A stretch of 64,000 nucleotides of DNA from Neoarius graeffei (lineage: Eukaryota > Chordata > Actinopteri > Siluriformes > Ariidae), in contig NC_083577.1 of the NCBI RefSeq assembly GCF_027579695.1, positions 40,119,198-40,183,197 on the forward strand. Direction: 5' to 3'. Of the stretch, positions 43,646 through 54,562 are shown in pieces. Below the pieces are notes generated by a model, which saw nothing but the letters and a program-made list of their open reading frames with translations, searched no databases and was not told where the DNA came from. The translations under genes and the position numbers were made by a program. Each line of letters starts with the position of its first letter. The first letter of the stretch is position 1.

Positions 43646-44954
43646 GACTGGTACCAAAATTCAAAAAAGTGCTTATTTAAGGAGTTAAAGGCATTTTTGA
43701 GACAAAGTCGGCAAACAGTCTTATTTTGTCAATTTGGGTGTGCCGAATTCAAATCTGCAATATGCCGAGCTCTATCTGACCTCTGTTGACCTCTAGAGGT
43801 CATTGAACTTTGGGCCTGTAAACGTCTCAGCTGAACCCAGTTTCTCAGCTTTCTAAGGAATGAAATGTACTAAAATGATTAATGAAGTTAGCAAATGGCC
43901 TTGTTTGTTAAATGTTTGGGTGCTGAATTCATTTTTCATTTGTAAAACGACATATGACCTCTGATAACCTCAAGGTCATTAAACTTGGCCTTATAGGCCT
44001 ATGCATTTAACGGCATTTTTAAACTGACTTTACTCCCCCAAAAAGAATATGAACAGACAAAAAACAAATAGAAAGGAACAAATACAACATTAAATGCCAG
44101 TCCATGTACATGTGACTTACTTTTCACAATGAGAATGCCTAGGCGATCACCTTACATAACATTGCATTACATTTAGCGGTTATTGTTTATACGAAGCTAC
44201 TGAAAAAAGGACAGATTCAGCAGCATACAAAATGTGGGGGCATACAGGGTATACAGGTTCATCAGGGTTAGTATATATGAGAGTTTTTTTCTTTGTTGTT
44301 TGTTTTGTTTTAAACGGGGTAAAGCCTTTACAAAAAACAAACAACAAAGAAAAAAACTCTCCTATATACTAACCCTGATTAACCTGTATACCCTGTATGC
44401 CCCCACATTTTGTATGCTGCTGAATCTGTCCTTTTTTCAGTAGCTTCGTATAAACAATAACCGCTAAATGTAATGCAATGTTATGTAAGGTGATCGCCGA
44501 GGCATTCTCATTGTGAAAAGTAAGTCACATGTACATGGACTGGCATTTAATGTTGTATTTGTTCCTTTCTATTTGTTTTTTATCTGTTCATATTCTTTTT
44601 GGGGGAGTAAAGTCATTTTAAAAATGCCGTTGACCTTGAGGTTATCAGAAGTCATATGTCGTTTTACAAATGAAAAATGAATTCAGCACCCAAACATTTA
44701 ACAAACAAGGCCATTTGCTAACTTCATTAATCATTTTAGTACATTTCATTCCTTAGAAAGCTGAGAAACTGGGTTCAGCTGAGACGTTTACAGGCCCAAA
44801 GTTCAATGACCTCTAGAGGTCAACAGAGGTCAGATAGAGCTCGGCATATTGCAGATTTGAATTCGGCACACCCAAATTGACAAAATAAGACTGTTTGCCG
44901 ACTTTGTCTCAAAAATGCCTTTGGGTGTCACAATTCTGGATTTTGGTACCAGTC
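43646..44954. repeat. 1.3-kb near-perfect palindrome (foldback element)
   Basis: The arms (about 43646-44305 and 44330-44954) are inverse complements over roughly 640 bp with few differences; the centre is about 25 bp of TTTTAAACGGGGTAAAGCC. Ends GACTGGTACCAAAAT and ATTTTGGTACCAGTC are flanked by TA. The left arm has about 31 bp (near 43981-44015) missing from the right. A motif GACCTCTG...GGTCATT...AACTT occurs twice per arm. No coding. Confidence 0.9.
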
Positions 44955-44956
44955 TA

Positions 44957-45417
44957 ATACAACAGTCATTGATTTGCACTTTAAGCATTTTAATTGATTG
45001 GACAAATAAACAGTAAGGAAGCAGGGGTTTAGAAACACATAAGTATCTATTTAAATTAGTGTGTAATATGGACAGTTAGGATTATCAACATACAATATAA
45101 ACGAGTCATGTTTTATCAGTTCAAATGTGTCTACAATCTCAATAAAATACCAATAATGCACCCTTTGGAGATTACATGCACTTGTAATTAGTAAGACTAA
45201 ATGCATTTTACATTTCCTGAATATAGCATGATGTTCCAAAGATAGAGAAAACTTTTCTTTTCTTTTTATGATCATAGCTTTCCTTAAGCTGTGCTTTTCA
45301 TTACCATATATTAATACCATTTCCATACTGATGGGTGGTATTAGAAGATGTGTGTGTGTGTGTGCTTTGAAAAGACAGGTTGGCGTTTCCTTCTCCTCAT
45401 CCTCCTACACACATGCA

Positions 45418-45456
<39 letters not shown>

Positions 45457-45815
45457 TTACCAATCACTACCTTCTTCCCCTGCCTCTTTGCATTTGAAAT
45501 GCCAATAAAATATTCAGTGCTTTTTAAATACTGTATCTGTATCTTGTAATACCTTTTCTTGTTTTCTATGTTCATGTTTCTCCTTTTCCCACATCTTTTA
45601 TTTTTCTCTTAATCTTATGGTCTCTTCGCCTTCTGAACTCTACCACAGCATGTCACATTATCCATATTGTATATTCAGCTAACCATCTGTCAGTCCATCT
45701 TTACTCTTTCTCATTGTTTGTGCTTCAGTTGTGCACTGTGACTAGTGTATGCTGCTCACGCTGCATCAAATTTCTGAGGTAGACTATTCTAGAATTATCA
45801 TTAGCAGTGTAGTGT
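44957..45815. other. intergenic with dinucleotide repeats
   Basis: (TG)n at about 45349-45363 and (CA)n at about 45420-45452. Otherwise nothing supported. Confidence 0.6.
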
Positions 45816-46795
45816 ATTGCAACAAGAAACACCATCAGTAGATGAGTTGCTCATTTGTATTACGATTGTTTTTGCAAATAAAAGAAAGGATGAAGTTTCA
45901 TTATCTATTAATGGAGTTAACATTGAGAAAGTATCTGAGTTTAGGTTTCTAGGAGTTATAATGGATGGAAAATTGACACGGAACTCTCATATATCATTTG
46001 TTAAACAAAAGGTGTCAAAGAATATTTTTATTTTGAACAAAGTCAAGTATGTTTTAGATTGTAAAACAATGAGAATGTTGTACTGTTCACTTATATTGCC
46101 TTATTTTAGTTATTGTGTAGAAGTGTGGGGTAACGCATACATACAGTGGTGCTTGAAAGTTTGTGAACCCTTCAGAATGTTCTATATTTCTGCATAAATA
46201 TGACCTACAACATCATCAGATTTTCACACAAGTCCTAAGAGTAGATAAAGAGAACCCAGTTAAACAAATGAGACAAAAATATTATACTAGGTCATTTATT
46301 TATTGAGGAAAATGATCCAATATTACATATCTGTGAGTGGCAAAAGTATGTGAACCTTTGCTTTCAGTATCTGGTGTGACCCCCTTGTGCAGCAATAACT
46401 GCAACTAAACGTTTGCGGTAACTGTTGATCAGTCCTGCACACCGGCTTGGAGGAATTTTAGCCCATTCCTCTGTACAGAACAGCTTCAACTCTGGGATGT
46501 TGGTGGGTTTCCTCACATGAACTGCTCGCTTCAGGTCCTTCCACAACATTTCCATTGGATTAAGGTCAGGACTCTGACTTGGCCATTCCAAAACATTAAC
46601 TTTATTCTTCTTTAACCATTCTTTGGTAGAACGACTTGTGTGCTTAGGGTCTTGTCCTGCTGCATGACCCACCTTCTCTTGAGATTCAGTTCATGGACAG
46701 ATGTCCTGACGTTTTCCTTTAGAATTCGCACATATAATTCAGAATTCATTGTTCCATCAATGATGGCAAGCCATCCTGGCCCAGATGCAGCAAAA

Positions 46796-48750
46796 TAGAG
46801 CCCTGCACTCCCGCGGGACCCGCCGCAAAGCAGTGCGGCGCGGGACAAATTTTGAAAGCTAATTGCGGGACCGGAAGTGCACATATGCGGCGCGGGTGGG
46901 AGCGGTGATAAGCTGCTAACTAAAAACGTACTTGAAATAAAATTTATAAATTATTAATTTATGTCTATCATATATAATTTGTGCTGGATATTTTATTTGG
47001 CATTAATAAAAACATTTTAAGATATACCTAAATTTGCAGAGGAAGTCAGATTGAGTGAGAAATAGCATCTTAAACTTGTCATTGATCACCCTAAGGGGAA
47101 ATTATTTGATCACTTTAATGACTCGCAGTTCACACCCAACTAGCAAGAGAACCATGAGTGAATTGCTTTTAGTGGTGTGTCGTTCACGAACGAACCGTTC
47201 TTTTTGAACGAGTCTTCGAAGTGAACGACTAGAACTAGTTCGCGCTGCCTCTCGTTCTCGGTCGTTGGCGAATCAGCAGTCTCTGCTCGCTGGCAGCAGG
47301 GCGGCCGCTGAATCTCGGTCGTTGGCGAATCAGCAGGATCTGTTCAGTAGCAGAAGGGCGTCCGACTTGCATTTTGATCTGTGCAGAGCAGCGCCACTTT
47401 ACTTCTTTAAGGGCTATCTGAGCCCTATTATCAGAGCGTTGACACATGCCAGGTCTTTAGTTTACAATTTAGAGCTCTCACTCAGCAATACATTTCAGTT
47501 CACAGCGAACGAGCTCAGCAGTTCGCGAACGAACGAGCAGCCAGCCTGCCTGCTGCCATACTGGGCTGGGCGCATAGCAACGGTTTCCATGACTGTGATA
47601 AACAATGAAGAACGTGGCTCTGGAGATCGCGGCATACTGTGTTCGTTTTTTTAATGTTAATGCAATTTGTAATAAAGTGGTTTGTTCTTTGTAATGAGTG
47701 TTGCTGTTGAATAAGCAATTTTTTTTTTTTTGCTTAATGGGTTTGAGAGAACAACTGCATAGCCGGCAAACCATGGCTCTACTAAAATAAATATAAAAAC
47801 AGCTTTATTCTCATCTACATTTAATTAACTTTCAGAGCTTTGTTTATGTAGTCTTTTTCAGATAATGCTAGGATAATGTTTTTCTTCCATCTTTTTCTCA
47901 AGCACATTATAATGTATGAAAATCTATTGTGGGTGGCACCTCTGCCGCCTCTCGTTCACTCAAAATGAACTAAACTTCGGACGACAGCCATTGTTATGCC
48001 GCTTTGGTGAACGAACTGACCGACATGAACGAACTGGCGGAAATGAATCGCCATGTCCGACCAATAATTGTTTTATTTGTTGCGTTAGTCTACAACTTTA
48101 ATCAGAGAGACATGTTATACAGTGACGGTAGGCTTGACTCAATGCTATCCCAGAAATCCTTCCTGAAATATGCAAATTTGGCTGTCCAATCAGAGGCGGC
48201 CAAATTTGCATATTACAGGAAGGATTTCTGGGATAGCATTGAGTCAAGCCTACCGTCACTGTGTAACCTGTCTCTCTGATTAAAGTTGTAGACTAACTCA
48301 AGCAGTAAGTCAATTCACTTCTTTTACTAACTCTGCTTTGTAATGAAAAAAAAAAAAAATTGGTGTAAAGCAAGTACATTAACTTTTTTGTACTGATCAG
48401 AAAATTACAATGATTTCTCATGTGATAGAAATGTATGTTTGCGATTAAATATTTTAATCGTTTAACAGCGCTTATTATTATTAGCGATATTACATGCTGA
48501 ATTTAGAAACAAGGTGAGCAATAACAAACATGAGCTGTAAATATTTATGCTCACATGCTCAAATTCACTCAAAGTAAGGGGCGGGGCACCATCACGCTGT
48601 GTCAAAACAAGAACTTTCCTGAGAAATACGAACGTCTGCATCATGCGGGCGGGACAAAATATGGCGGGCGGGAGCGGGACTGAAAATCATAATTCTTTGC
48701 GGGCGTTGGGCGGGAGCGGGACTGAAAAATCCGACCCGCGCAGACCTCTA
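46796..48750. mobile_element. hAT element with perfect 8-bp duplication, holding MITEs
   Basis: CAGCAAAA lies on both sides (46788-46795, 48751-48758). Ends TAGAGCCCTGCACTCCCGCG and CGCGCAGACCTCTA are loosely inverted. Subterminal sequence is rich in GCGGGAGCGGGAC words. Inside are GAACGAAC/GTTCGTTC-rich sequence (about 47176-48050) and a hairpin at 48084-48297. Confidence 0.82.
48084..48297. repeat. 214-bp perfect hairpin MITE
   Basis: Arms of about 100 bp are almost exact inverse complements, e.g. GACGGTAGGCTTGACTCAAT left and ATTGAGTCAAGCCTACCGTC right, around a roughly 16-bp loop containing CCAATCA. The near lack of differences suggests a recent origin. Confidence 0.88.
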
Positions 48751-50458
48751 CAGCAAAACAGGCCCAAACCATGATACTACCACCACCATGTTTCACAGAT
48801 GGGATAAGGTTCTTATGCTGGAATGCAGGGTTTTCCTTTCTCCAAACATAACGCTTCTCTTTTAAACCAAAAAGTTCTATTTTGGTCTCATCCGTCCACA
48901 AAACATTTTTCCAATAGCCTTCTGGCTTGTCCACGTGATCTTTAGCAAACTGCAGATGAGCAGCAATGTTCTTTTTGGAGAGCAGTGGCTTTCTCCTTGT
49001 AGCCCTGCCATGCAGACCACTGTTGTTCAGTGTTCTCCTGATGGTGGACTCATGAACATTAACATTAGCCAATGTGAGAGAGGCCTTCAGTTGCTTAGAA
49101 GTTACCCTGGAGTCCTTTGTGACCTCGCTGACTATTACACGCCTTGCTCTTGGAGTGATCTTTGTTGGTTGACCACTCCTGGGGAGGGTAACAATGGTCT
49201 TGAATTGCCTCCATTTGTACACACTCTGTCTGACTGTGGATTGCTGCAGTCCAAACTCTTTAGAGATGGTTTTGTAACCTTTTCCAGCCTGATGAGCATC
49301 AACAACGCTTTTTCTGAGGTCCTCAGAAATCTCCTTTGTTTGTGCCATGATACACTTCCACAAACATGTGTTGTGAAGATCAGACTTTGATAGATCCCTG
49401 TTCTTTAAACATAACAGGGTGCCCACTCACACCTGATTGTCATCCCATTGATTGAAAACACCTGACTCTAATTTCACCTTCAAATTAACTGCTAATCCTA
49501 GAGGTTCACATACGTTTGCCACTCACAGATATGTAATATTGGATCATTTTCCTCAATAAAGAAATGACCAAGTATAATATTTTTGTCTCATTTGTTTAAC
49601 TGGGTTCTCTTTACCTACTTTTAGGACTTGTGTGAAAATCTGATGATGTTTTAGGTCATATTTATGCAGAAATATAGAAAATTCTAAAGGGTTCAAAAAC
49701 TTTCAAGCACCACTGTACGGTAAGCGATATAATGCCATTGGTTTTAATGCAGAAAAGAGCAATTCAAATAATTCACAAAGTTGAGTTTAGAGAACATACT
49801 AATATATTATTTATTAAGTCAGGGTTATTGAAACTTAAAGAGATAATTGAACTGCAGACATTATTAGTCATGTTTAAAGCCAAGAACAGAATATTGCCAG
49901 AGAACATGCAGAAGTTGTTTGTGTTTACCTCAGAAGATGAAAATCATAGAAAGAGATTTGATTTTAAGCATCAAGTTGCTCGCACCACTTTAAAACAAAT
50001 GTGTATTTCTGTTGTTGGCGTAAAACTTTGGAATTCTCATCAGGATGATTTAAAGTGTTGCACAGATATTTTTCAGTTTAAAAAATTTATAAAGAGAGAC
50101 AAATGAGACAATATGCACATGACATTTAACTGGATGTTCATTTTATTTTTTATGAGCTCATAAAATTAGATTTTTATGGGTTATTTTTTGTTTTATGTTG
50201 TTGGCATCGAATGTAGATGATTTTTATTGTTTTGAGCTTATACATTTTTGCTTTTATTGGTTATTTTTTCTTTTAAGTTGTTGGCATATGTAGCTGATGG
50301 TGTAGGTAACTGATGTGCTGTGTAGGTAATTGGAATTTACAGACCATCTAAGATTCTATATGTTTTACTAAGGGGCAGACAAAATTAATAATTATATTCT
50401 TCTTGCTGCTCCTTTCCAATCATGAAAAGAGTCACTTTGATCTATGTATCTTGAATTA

Positions 50459-50986
50459 CACTACCGTTCAAAAGTTTGAGGTCACTTTGAAACTTCCTTA
50501 TTTTTGAAAGAAAAGCACTGTTCTTTTCAATGAAGATCACTTTAAACTAATCAGAAATCCACTCTATACATTGCTAATGTGGTAAATGACTATTCTAGCT
50601 GCAAATGTGTGGTTTTTGGTGCAATATCTCCATAGGTGTATAGAGGCCCATTTCCAGCAACTCTCACTCCAGTGTTCTAATGGTACAATGTGTTTGCTCA
50701 TTGCCTCAGAAGGCTAATGGATGATTAGAAAACCCTTGTACAATCATGTTAGCACAGCTGAAAACAGTTGAGCTCTTTAGAGAAGCTATAAAACTGACCT
50801 TCCTTTGAGCAGATTGAGTTTCTGGAGCATCACATTTGTGGGGTCGATTAAATGCTCAAAATGGCCAGAAAAATGTCTTGACTATATTTTCTATTCATTT
50901 TACAACTTATGGTGGGAAATAAAAGTGTGACTTTTCATGGAAAACACAAAATTGTCTGGGTGACCCCAAACTTTTGAATGGTAGTG
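50459..50986. mobile_element. Tc1 MITE
   Basis: Ends CACTACCGTTCAAAAGTTTG and CAAACTTTTGAATGGTAGTG; TA flanks at 50457-50458 and 50987-50988. A widespread fish non-autonomous family by its termini. Confidence 0.88.
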
Positions 50987-50988
50987 TA

Positions 50989-51813
50989 TGTTCTAATTCA
51001 ATACTGTATATTGTGCATTTTCATGAAAGGAATTAATTAAAAAAAACCTATAAGCCAAATAAAATGGGGGGGATGGTAATAGGATGTTGGAAATATATTT
51101 AGCATTAATTAGAGATCAAGTTCTAGGTTAGAAGTAACTAAAAATATATTGTGCTTCTGAAATGGAATGAGCAGAGTTCTGCCAACTATCATCCTGGATA
51201 AATAATAATGGGATAATGTGAACATCATCTAGGAAAGCTTTCCATGAGATTTTGGAGTGTGACTGTGTGGATTTGCTCATTCAGGCACAAGAGTGTTAGT
51301 GAGATGTCACTGTTGTTGGGTGAGAAGGCCTGGTGCACAGTTGGTGTTCCAGTTCATCATAAAGATGTTCAGTGGGGTTGAGGTCAAGGTTCTGTGCAGT
51401 CCACTCAAGTCCTTTCACTCCAACTTTGGCAAACCATGGACCTTGCTTTGTGCATAGGAGCATTGTCATGCTGGAACAGGTTTGGCGTCTCTATCAATAA
51501 ATACATTCTGATAGTGGTTCATTGGGTCATAGTATTCTTATTCTATCAGTTTAAAAGCCCTGTTGGGGAGGTAATATCATAAGAAGAGCACGTAGACAAC
51601 ACATTTTTTAAAAAGTGCTAATTTAAATACTTCAGGAAGAAATAGGCCTTGTGAGGCCAGTGACTCAGCTGGTCCAGATATCTAGAGGAGGTTCATTACA
51701 CCTAGGTGCCAGAACAGATTAACATTGTTATCTTCAAAAAATGTATTAAACTTTTTGCGATATAATTATCTAATTTGTAACATAATGCCCTTTTCTTTTG
51801 ATATTTCATACAG
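50989..51813 (-). mobile_element. Tc1-like transposase fragment near 51240-51500, then NHL gene upstream region
   Basis: The minus strand near 51350-51490 reads QHDNAP-like HDNAPMHKARSM pieces in broken frames (GTGCATAGGAGCATTGTCAT region) and a DLNP-like piece (GGGGTTGAGGTCAAGG). No ends. The rest to 51813 has no recognised feature. Confidence 0.5.
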
Positions 51814-51890
51814 GTCCCTGAGAAAAGAATGCCTTCTAATTAGAAGACATCACACATCACAGTCCCAAATATCCTTCTGAAATCAGTGCA
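51814..51890 (+). other. start of the coding exon of the NHL gene (5' UTR part)
   Basis: A pyrimidine-rich stretch and ATTTCATACAG end at 51813, a plausible splice acceptor. The sequence from 51814 to the ATG at 51891 has in-frame stops, so it would be 5' UTR spliced from an unseen upstream non-coding exon. Confidence 0.45.
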
Positions 51891-54539
51891 ATGATGTTTC
51901 CTGGGTCTCCATTAAGCAGCAAGGCTTCCCCTAGTACATCTCTACTCTCCTTGCCTAGCCCAGTGGAAAAGTCAGATTCAGAAGGTCCAGAGACCCAAAA
52001 ACAGTGTACCATGGTGTCCTCCCTTCCCTTGCCCTGTTGGGCTACACAGGCCCTCTGTGATTTAGCAGTTAGCGAGACAGAGCTCAGGCGGCTTCGGGAA
52101 CAACAGGCAGTTGAGGCTGAGGTAGTGGGCAGAGGAGTAGAACGTGCTCTGCTGGGAGCACAAAGGGAGGAACGTCGCCTGCTGGAGAGAGTGGAGCAAG
52201 ATCATCGGGATCTGCAGCGCAGACTGGAGCAGTTGCAAAGGGACAATGCAGCAGCTATCCGTGTTGGACAAACACTTATAGATCAGCGCCTGCACAAAAT
52301 CTGTCAGTTACGAGATCAAGTAAAAAAAAGTAATGAAAAAAATGCAAATGGAGACAAAGATGGGGGTGAAGTAGATCAGAAACATGGTTTACTTCTTAAG
52401 AGTGTTGCAGAGCTGCTTCAGCCATGGGAGATTTCAATTGCTCTGAAACGTGTGTCTTTCAAGCCCAGTGCCCAACCAAAAGCTGTCACCTTTGGTGAGA
52501 TTAAGGTGCAGGACCACCCTGTTAATTTCCCTGTTGGTTCCTGTAGGTTGCAGGGACAGCTGTGTTCCCTTCATGCCTCTGGAGGGCAATGTGATAAATG
52601 GACAGAGCCAGGAAAAGGAGGTAGGAGCATGCCTGATGGAGCAGGGCCTGGACATGGCCAAGTTCTTATTTCATCAAATAGCTGTGGGAGCCAGAGAGCT
52701 GTCCGAAAAATCAAACTGTCAGCCCAAAGTGATGAAGAATCTGGTGAAGATGTGAAACCACTATCACAAAATATGGGCCACCAGCACCCAAAGCTGGTTT
52801 CCAGTGAGTGTGAATCATCACAGGAGGAAGAGTGTGAATCACCCACATCTGAATCAAAAGCAGATGAGCTTTTCCTGGCTGTACCAGCATTGCTTAACAA
52901 TATGGAGTCAGAAGAAGAAGAATTTGTATATCAGCAAAATGTATCAACTCAGCCTCTTGCTTCAGAAGGAGCAAGGAAGCAGCTGGAAACTCCATCCCCA
53001 GAAAGAGACTATCAGCAACAGAGAGGTCAGTTCTTATGCAATTTTCATTGTGAAGATCCAAAGGCAGATAGGCAGCAACAAAACCCCTGCAAGGGAAGAT
53101 CTCAAATTAGCTATTGCTCAATGTCATGCCCCAGGAGCCACAGAGATCCAAACACTAACCACAGTTGCCAAAATCTGCTGTCATATGACCGTCCTTTGTC
53201 TCACCTTACTATATCCTTAGATGACCATGGATATAACCGTGCTCCTTCTCCTATTGAGAGTGTTGATTCTGGATACACTTTCATTGTCAGCTCTCCTAGA
53301 AATTATACCACTACAAACCATAGATTATCTAGATCCAGTGGTGAGCTTTCTCGTCCACTGCTCAGTGGAAAAGACCAATCAAGCAAGAGGAAAGTCAGTG
53401 GGTACCAGCAATCCTCAGCATCACGGACTAAATCTTGCCCCAGTCATGGAAACCGTTCACAGAAAGAACACCCACAACATCATAGACATTCTTGGGGAGT
53501 TTCACGTTCACTGTCTATGTCAGTCATTGATGGGTCCTCCCAAGATAGGCTAAACCAGAATGCAGGCACTGGTCCAAAGCACAAGGATGGGGCCAGGCTT
53601 TGGGGAGATAGAAGTGAACCAACCCTACTAGAATTTGAGGAGGATGCTCAGAAATTGGCAGCAGAAGAAATGCGTCTTGTTCGACAATTTGGTAAACAAG
53701 GCTCAGGACGTGCAGACCTTACTCTGCCAAGCGGTGTCCATGTTACACCTCAGGGTCAGCTTTTCTTGGTGGATTGTGGGAATGCTCGTGTTCAGGTAAT
53801 TGATCAGTATGGCAATGTTTTTCAGCAAGTGACTTCCCCAGGTAATGATCCTGGAGGCTTATCGAGATGTTGCCGCAATTACTTTGATGTGGCTGTTAAT
53901 TCCAAAGGTCTCATTGCCCTGAGCTGTGCAGCTGAACGAGCCCTTCTCATCTTTAATCGACATGGACGCCTCCTCCAAACTTTTGGAGGGGGACCTTATA
54001 TTGCAGGGGTGCCACGAGATGAGCTGGAAGCACCCAGAGGAGTCACAGTGACACAAAAAGATGAGTTCCTTGTTGCAGATATTCGTAAAGGCACTTTAAC
54101 TTCCTTGCGACTTGAGCCAAAAACTGGCTCAAGGCTGGAGCGAACAGTAGTAACTGGATTCCACAGACCTTACCTAGTGACTGCGTGTCTACACACTGGT
54201 CTTATGGCAGTGTCTGAGCGGGGCAGTGAGACAGGTCGAGAGCCCTGTGTGAAGGTTCTGGGACCTGACTGGAATATTCTACGCATTCTCGGGGTTTGTT
54301 CTAGCATGGGACCCGTCCTCACTAGTCCCTGGGGACTCTGCATTGACCGTGATGGAGCAGTGCTAATAGCAGATTGGGCAGAGCAGCATCGTGTGGTGCT
54401 ATACCCACCTGAAGGAACAGGCAGAATAATGGTTACTGAGGGACTAAGCAGCCCCCGAGGGCTTGCCTTGCTACCCAATGGGTTCTTAGTGGTGGCAGAC
54501 AGCATGCACCACTGTATCAAGATATACCAGTACAAATAA
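51891..54539 (+). CDS. NHL-repeat protein with N-terminal coiled coil, RING-less (TRIM32-like)
   Basis: 882 codons in one exon, ATG at 51891 to TAA at 54537-54539. Residues about 50-150 (ELRRLREQQAVEAEV, RRLLERVEQDHRDLQRRLEQ) are Leu/Glu/Arg heptads typical of a coiled coil. Residues about 160-590 are Ser/Gln/Glu-rich and probably disordered. From about 595 to the end are six NHL-like repeats: LPSGVHVTPQGQLFLVDCGN, then DVAVNSKGLIAL, APRGVTVTQKDEFLVADIRK, a divergent fourth, SPWGLCIDRDGAVLIADW, and SPRGLALLPNGFLVVADS. The ending HHCIKIYQYK resembles the TRIM32 C terminus. No RING or B-box Cys/His pattern is present, so ligase activity is not supported; NHL propellers bind RNA or protein. TRIM32 coding sequence is likewise in one exon, which supports kinship. 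The exact orthologue is unknown. Confidence 0.85.
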   Translation: MMFPGSPLSSKASPSTSLLSLPSPVEKSDSEGPETQKQCTMVSSLPLPCWATQALCDLAVSETELRRLREQQAVEAEVVGRGVERALLGAQREERRLLERVEQDHRDLQRRLEQLQRDNAAAIRVGQTLIDQRLHKICQLRDQVKKSNEKNANGDKDGGEVDQKHGLLLKSVAELLQPWEISIALKRVSFKPSAQPKAVTFGEIKVQDHPVNFPVGSCRLQGQLCSLHASGGQCDKWTEPGKGGRSMPDGAGPGHGQVLISSNSCGSQRAVRKIKLSAQSDEESGEDVKPLSQNMGHQHPKLVSSECESSQEEECESPTSESKADELFLAVPALLNNMESEEEEFVYQQNVSTQPLASEGARKQLETPSPERDYQQQRGQFLCNFHCEDPKADRQQQNPCKGRSQISYCSMSCPRSHRDPNTNHSCQNLLSYDRPLSHLTISLDDHGYNRAPSPIESVDSGYTFIVSSPRNYTTTNHRLSRSSGELSRPLLSGKDQSSKRKVSGYQQSSASRTKSCPSHGNRSQKEHPQHHRHSWGVSRSLSMSVIDGSSQDRLNQNAGTGPKHKDGARLWGDRSEPTLLEFEEDAQKLAAEEMRLVRQFGKQGSGRADLTLPSGVHVTPQGQLFLVDCGNARVQVIDQYGNVFQQVTSPGNDPGGLSRCCRNYFDVAVNSKGLIALSCAAERALLIFNRHGRLLQTFGGGPYIAGVPRDELEAPRGVTVTQKDEFLVADIRKGTLTSLRLEPKTGSRLERTVVTGFHRPYLVTACLHTGLMAVSERGSETGREPCVKVLGPDWNILRILGVCSSMGPVLTSPWGLCIDRDGAVLIADWAEQHRVVLYPPEGTGRIMVTEGLSSPRGLALLPNGFLVVADSMHHCIKIYQYK

Positions 54540-54556
54540 ATAATTACTTGGAATCA

Positions 54557-54562
54557 AATAAA
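54557..54562 (+). terminator. polyadenylation signal of the NHL gene
   Basis: AATAAA 18 bp after the stop codon. This would give a very short 3' UTR; other AATAAA-like hexamers lie further on, so use of this one is not certain. Confidence 0.4.

Larger units (their letters stand above)
46364..49348 (-). pseudogene. Tc1 transposase, interrupted by an hAT element
   Basis: N-terminal part MAQTKEISEDLRKSVVDAHQ with HTH (YKTISKEFGLQQSTVRQSVY), then WTDETKIELFG (first Asp) and [11 protein letters not shown]. After the insert come WVMQQD and DPKHTSRSTKEW (second Asp, frame disturbed). SPDLNPMEMLW lies where the family has the Glu (normally IEN-W); Met-Glu-Met keeps the Glu. Ends VIAAQGGHTRY. Confidence 0.88.
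46144..49715 (-). mobile_element. Tc1-like element split by an hAT element
   Basis: Long inverted ends start CAGTGGTGCTTGAAAGTTTG; TA flanks at 46142-46143 and 49716-49717. Transposase on the minus strand is interrupted at 46796-48750. Confidence 0.92.
45850..50430 (+). mobile_element. LINE 3' part (RT C-terminal region), split by a Tc1
   Basis: Left piece reads VSEFRFLGVIMDGKLTRNSH then LYCSLILPYFSYCVEVWGNA. The right piece resumes at 49730 with MPLVLMQKRAIQIIHKVEFR and ends FQFKKFIKRDK. This is the reverse-transcriptase tail (thumb and beyond) typical of non-LTR retrotransposons. After the stop a 3' UTR ends near CTTCTTGCTGCTCCTTTCC. Small indels at the join break the frame. Confidence 0.75.

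Noticed and set aside
52062..52900. Minus-strand reading frames opposite the NHL gene
   Set aside because: Shadows of the 882-codon sense frame, which carries the coiled coil and NHL repeats.
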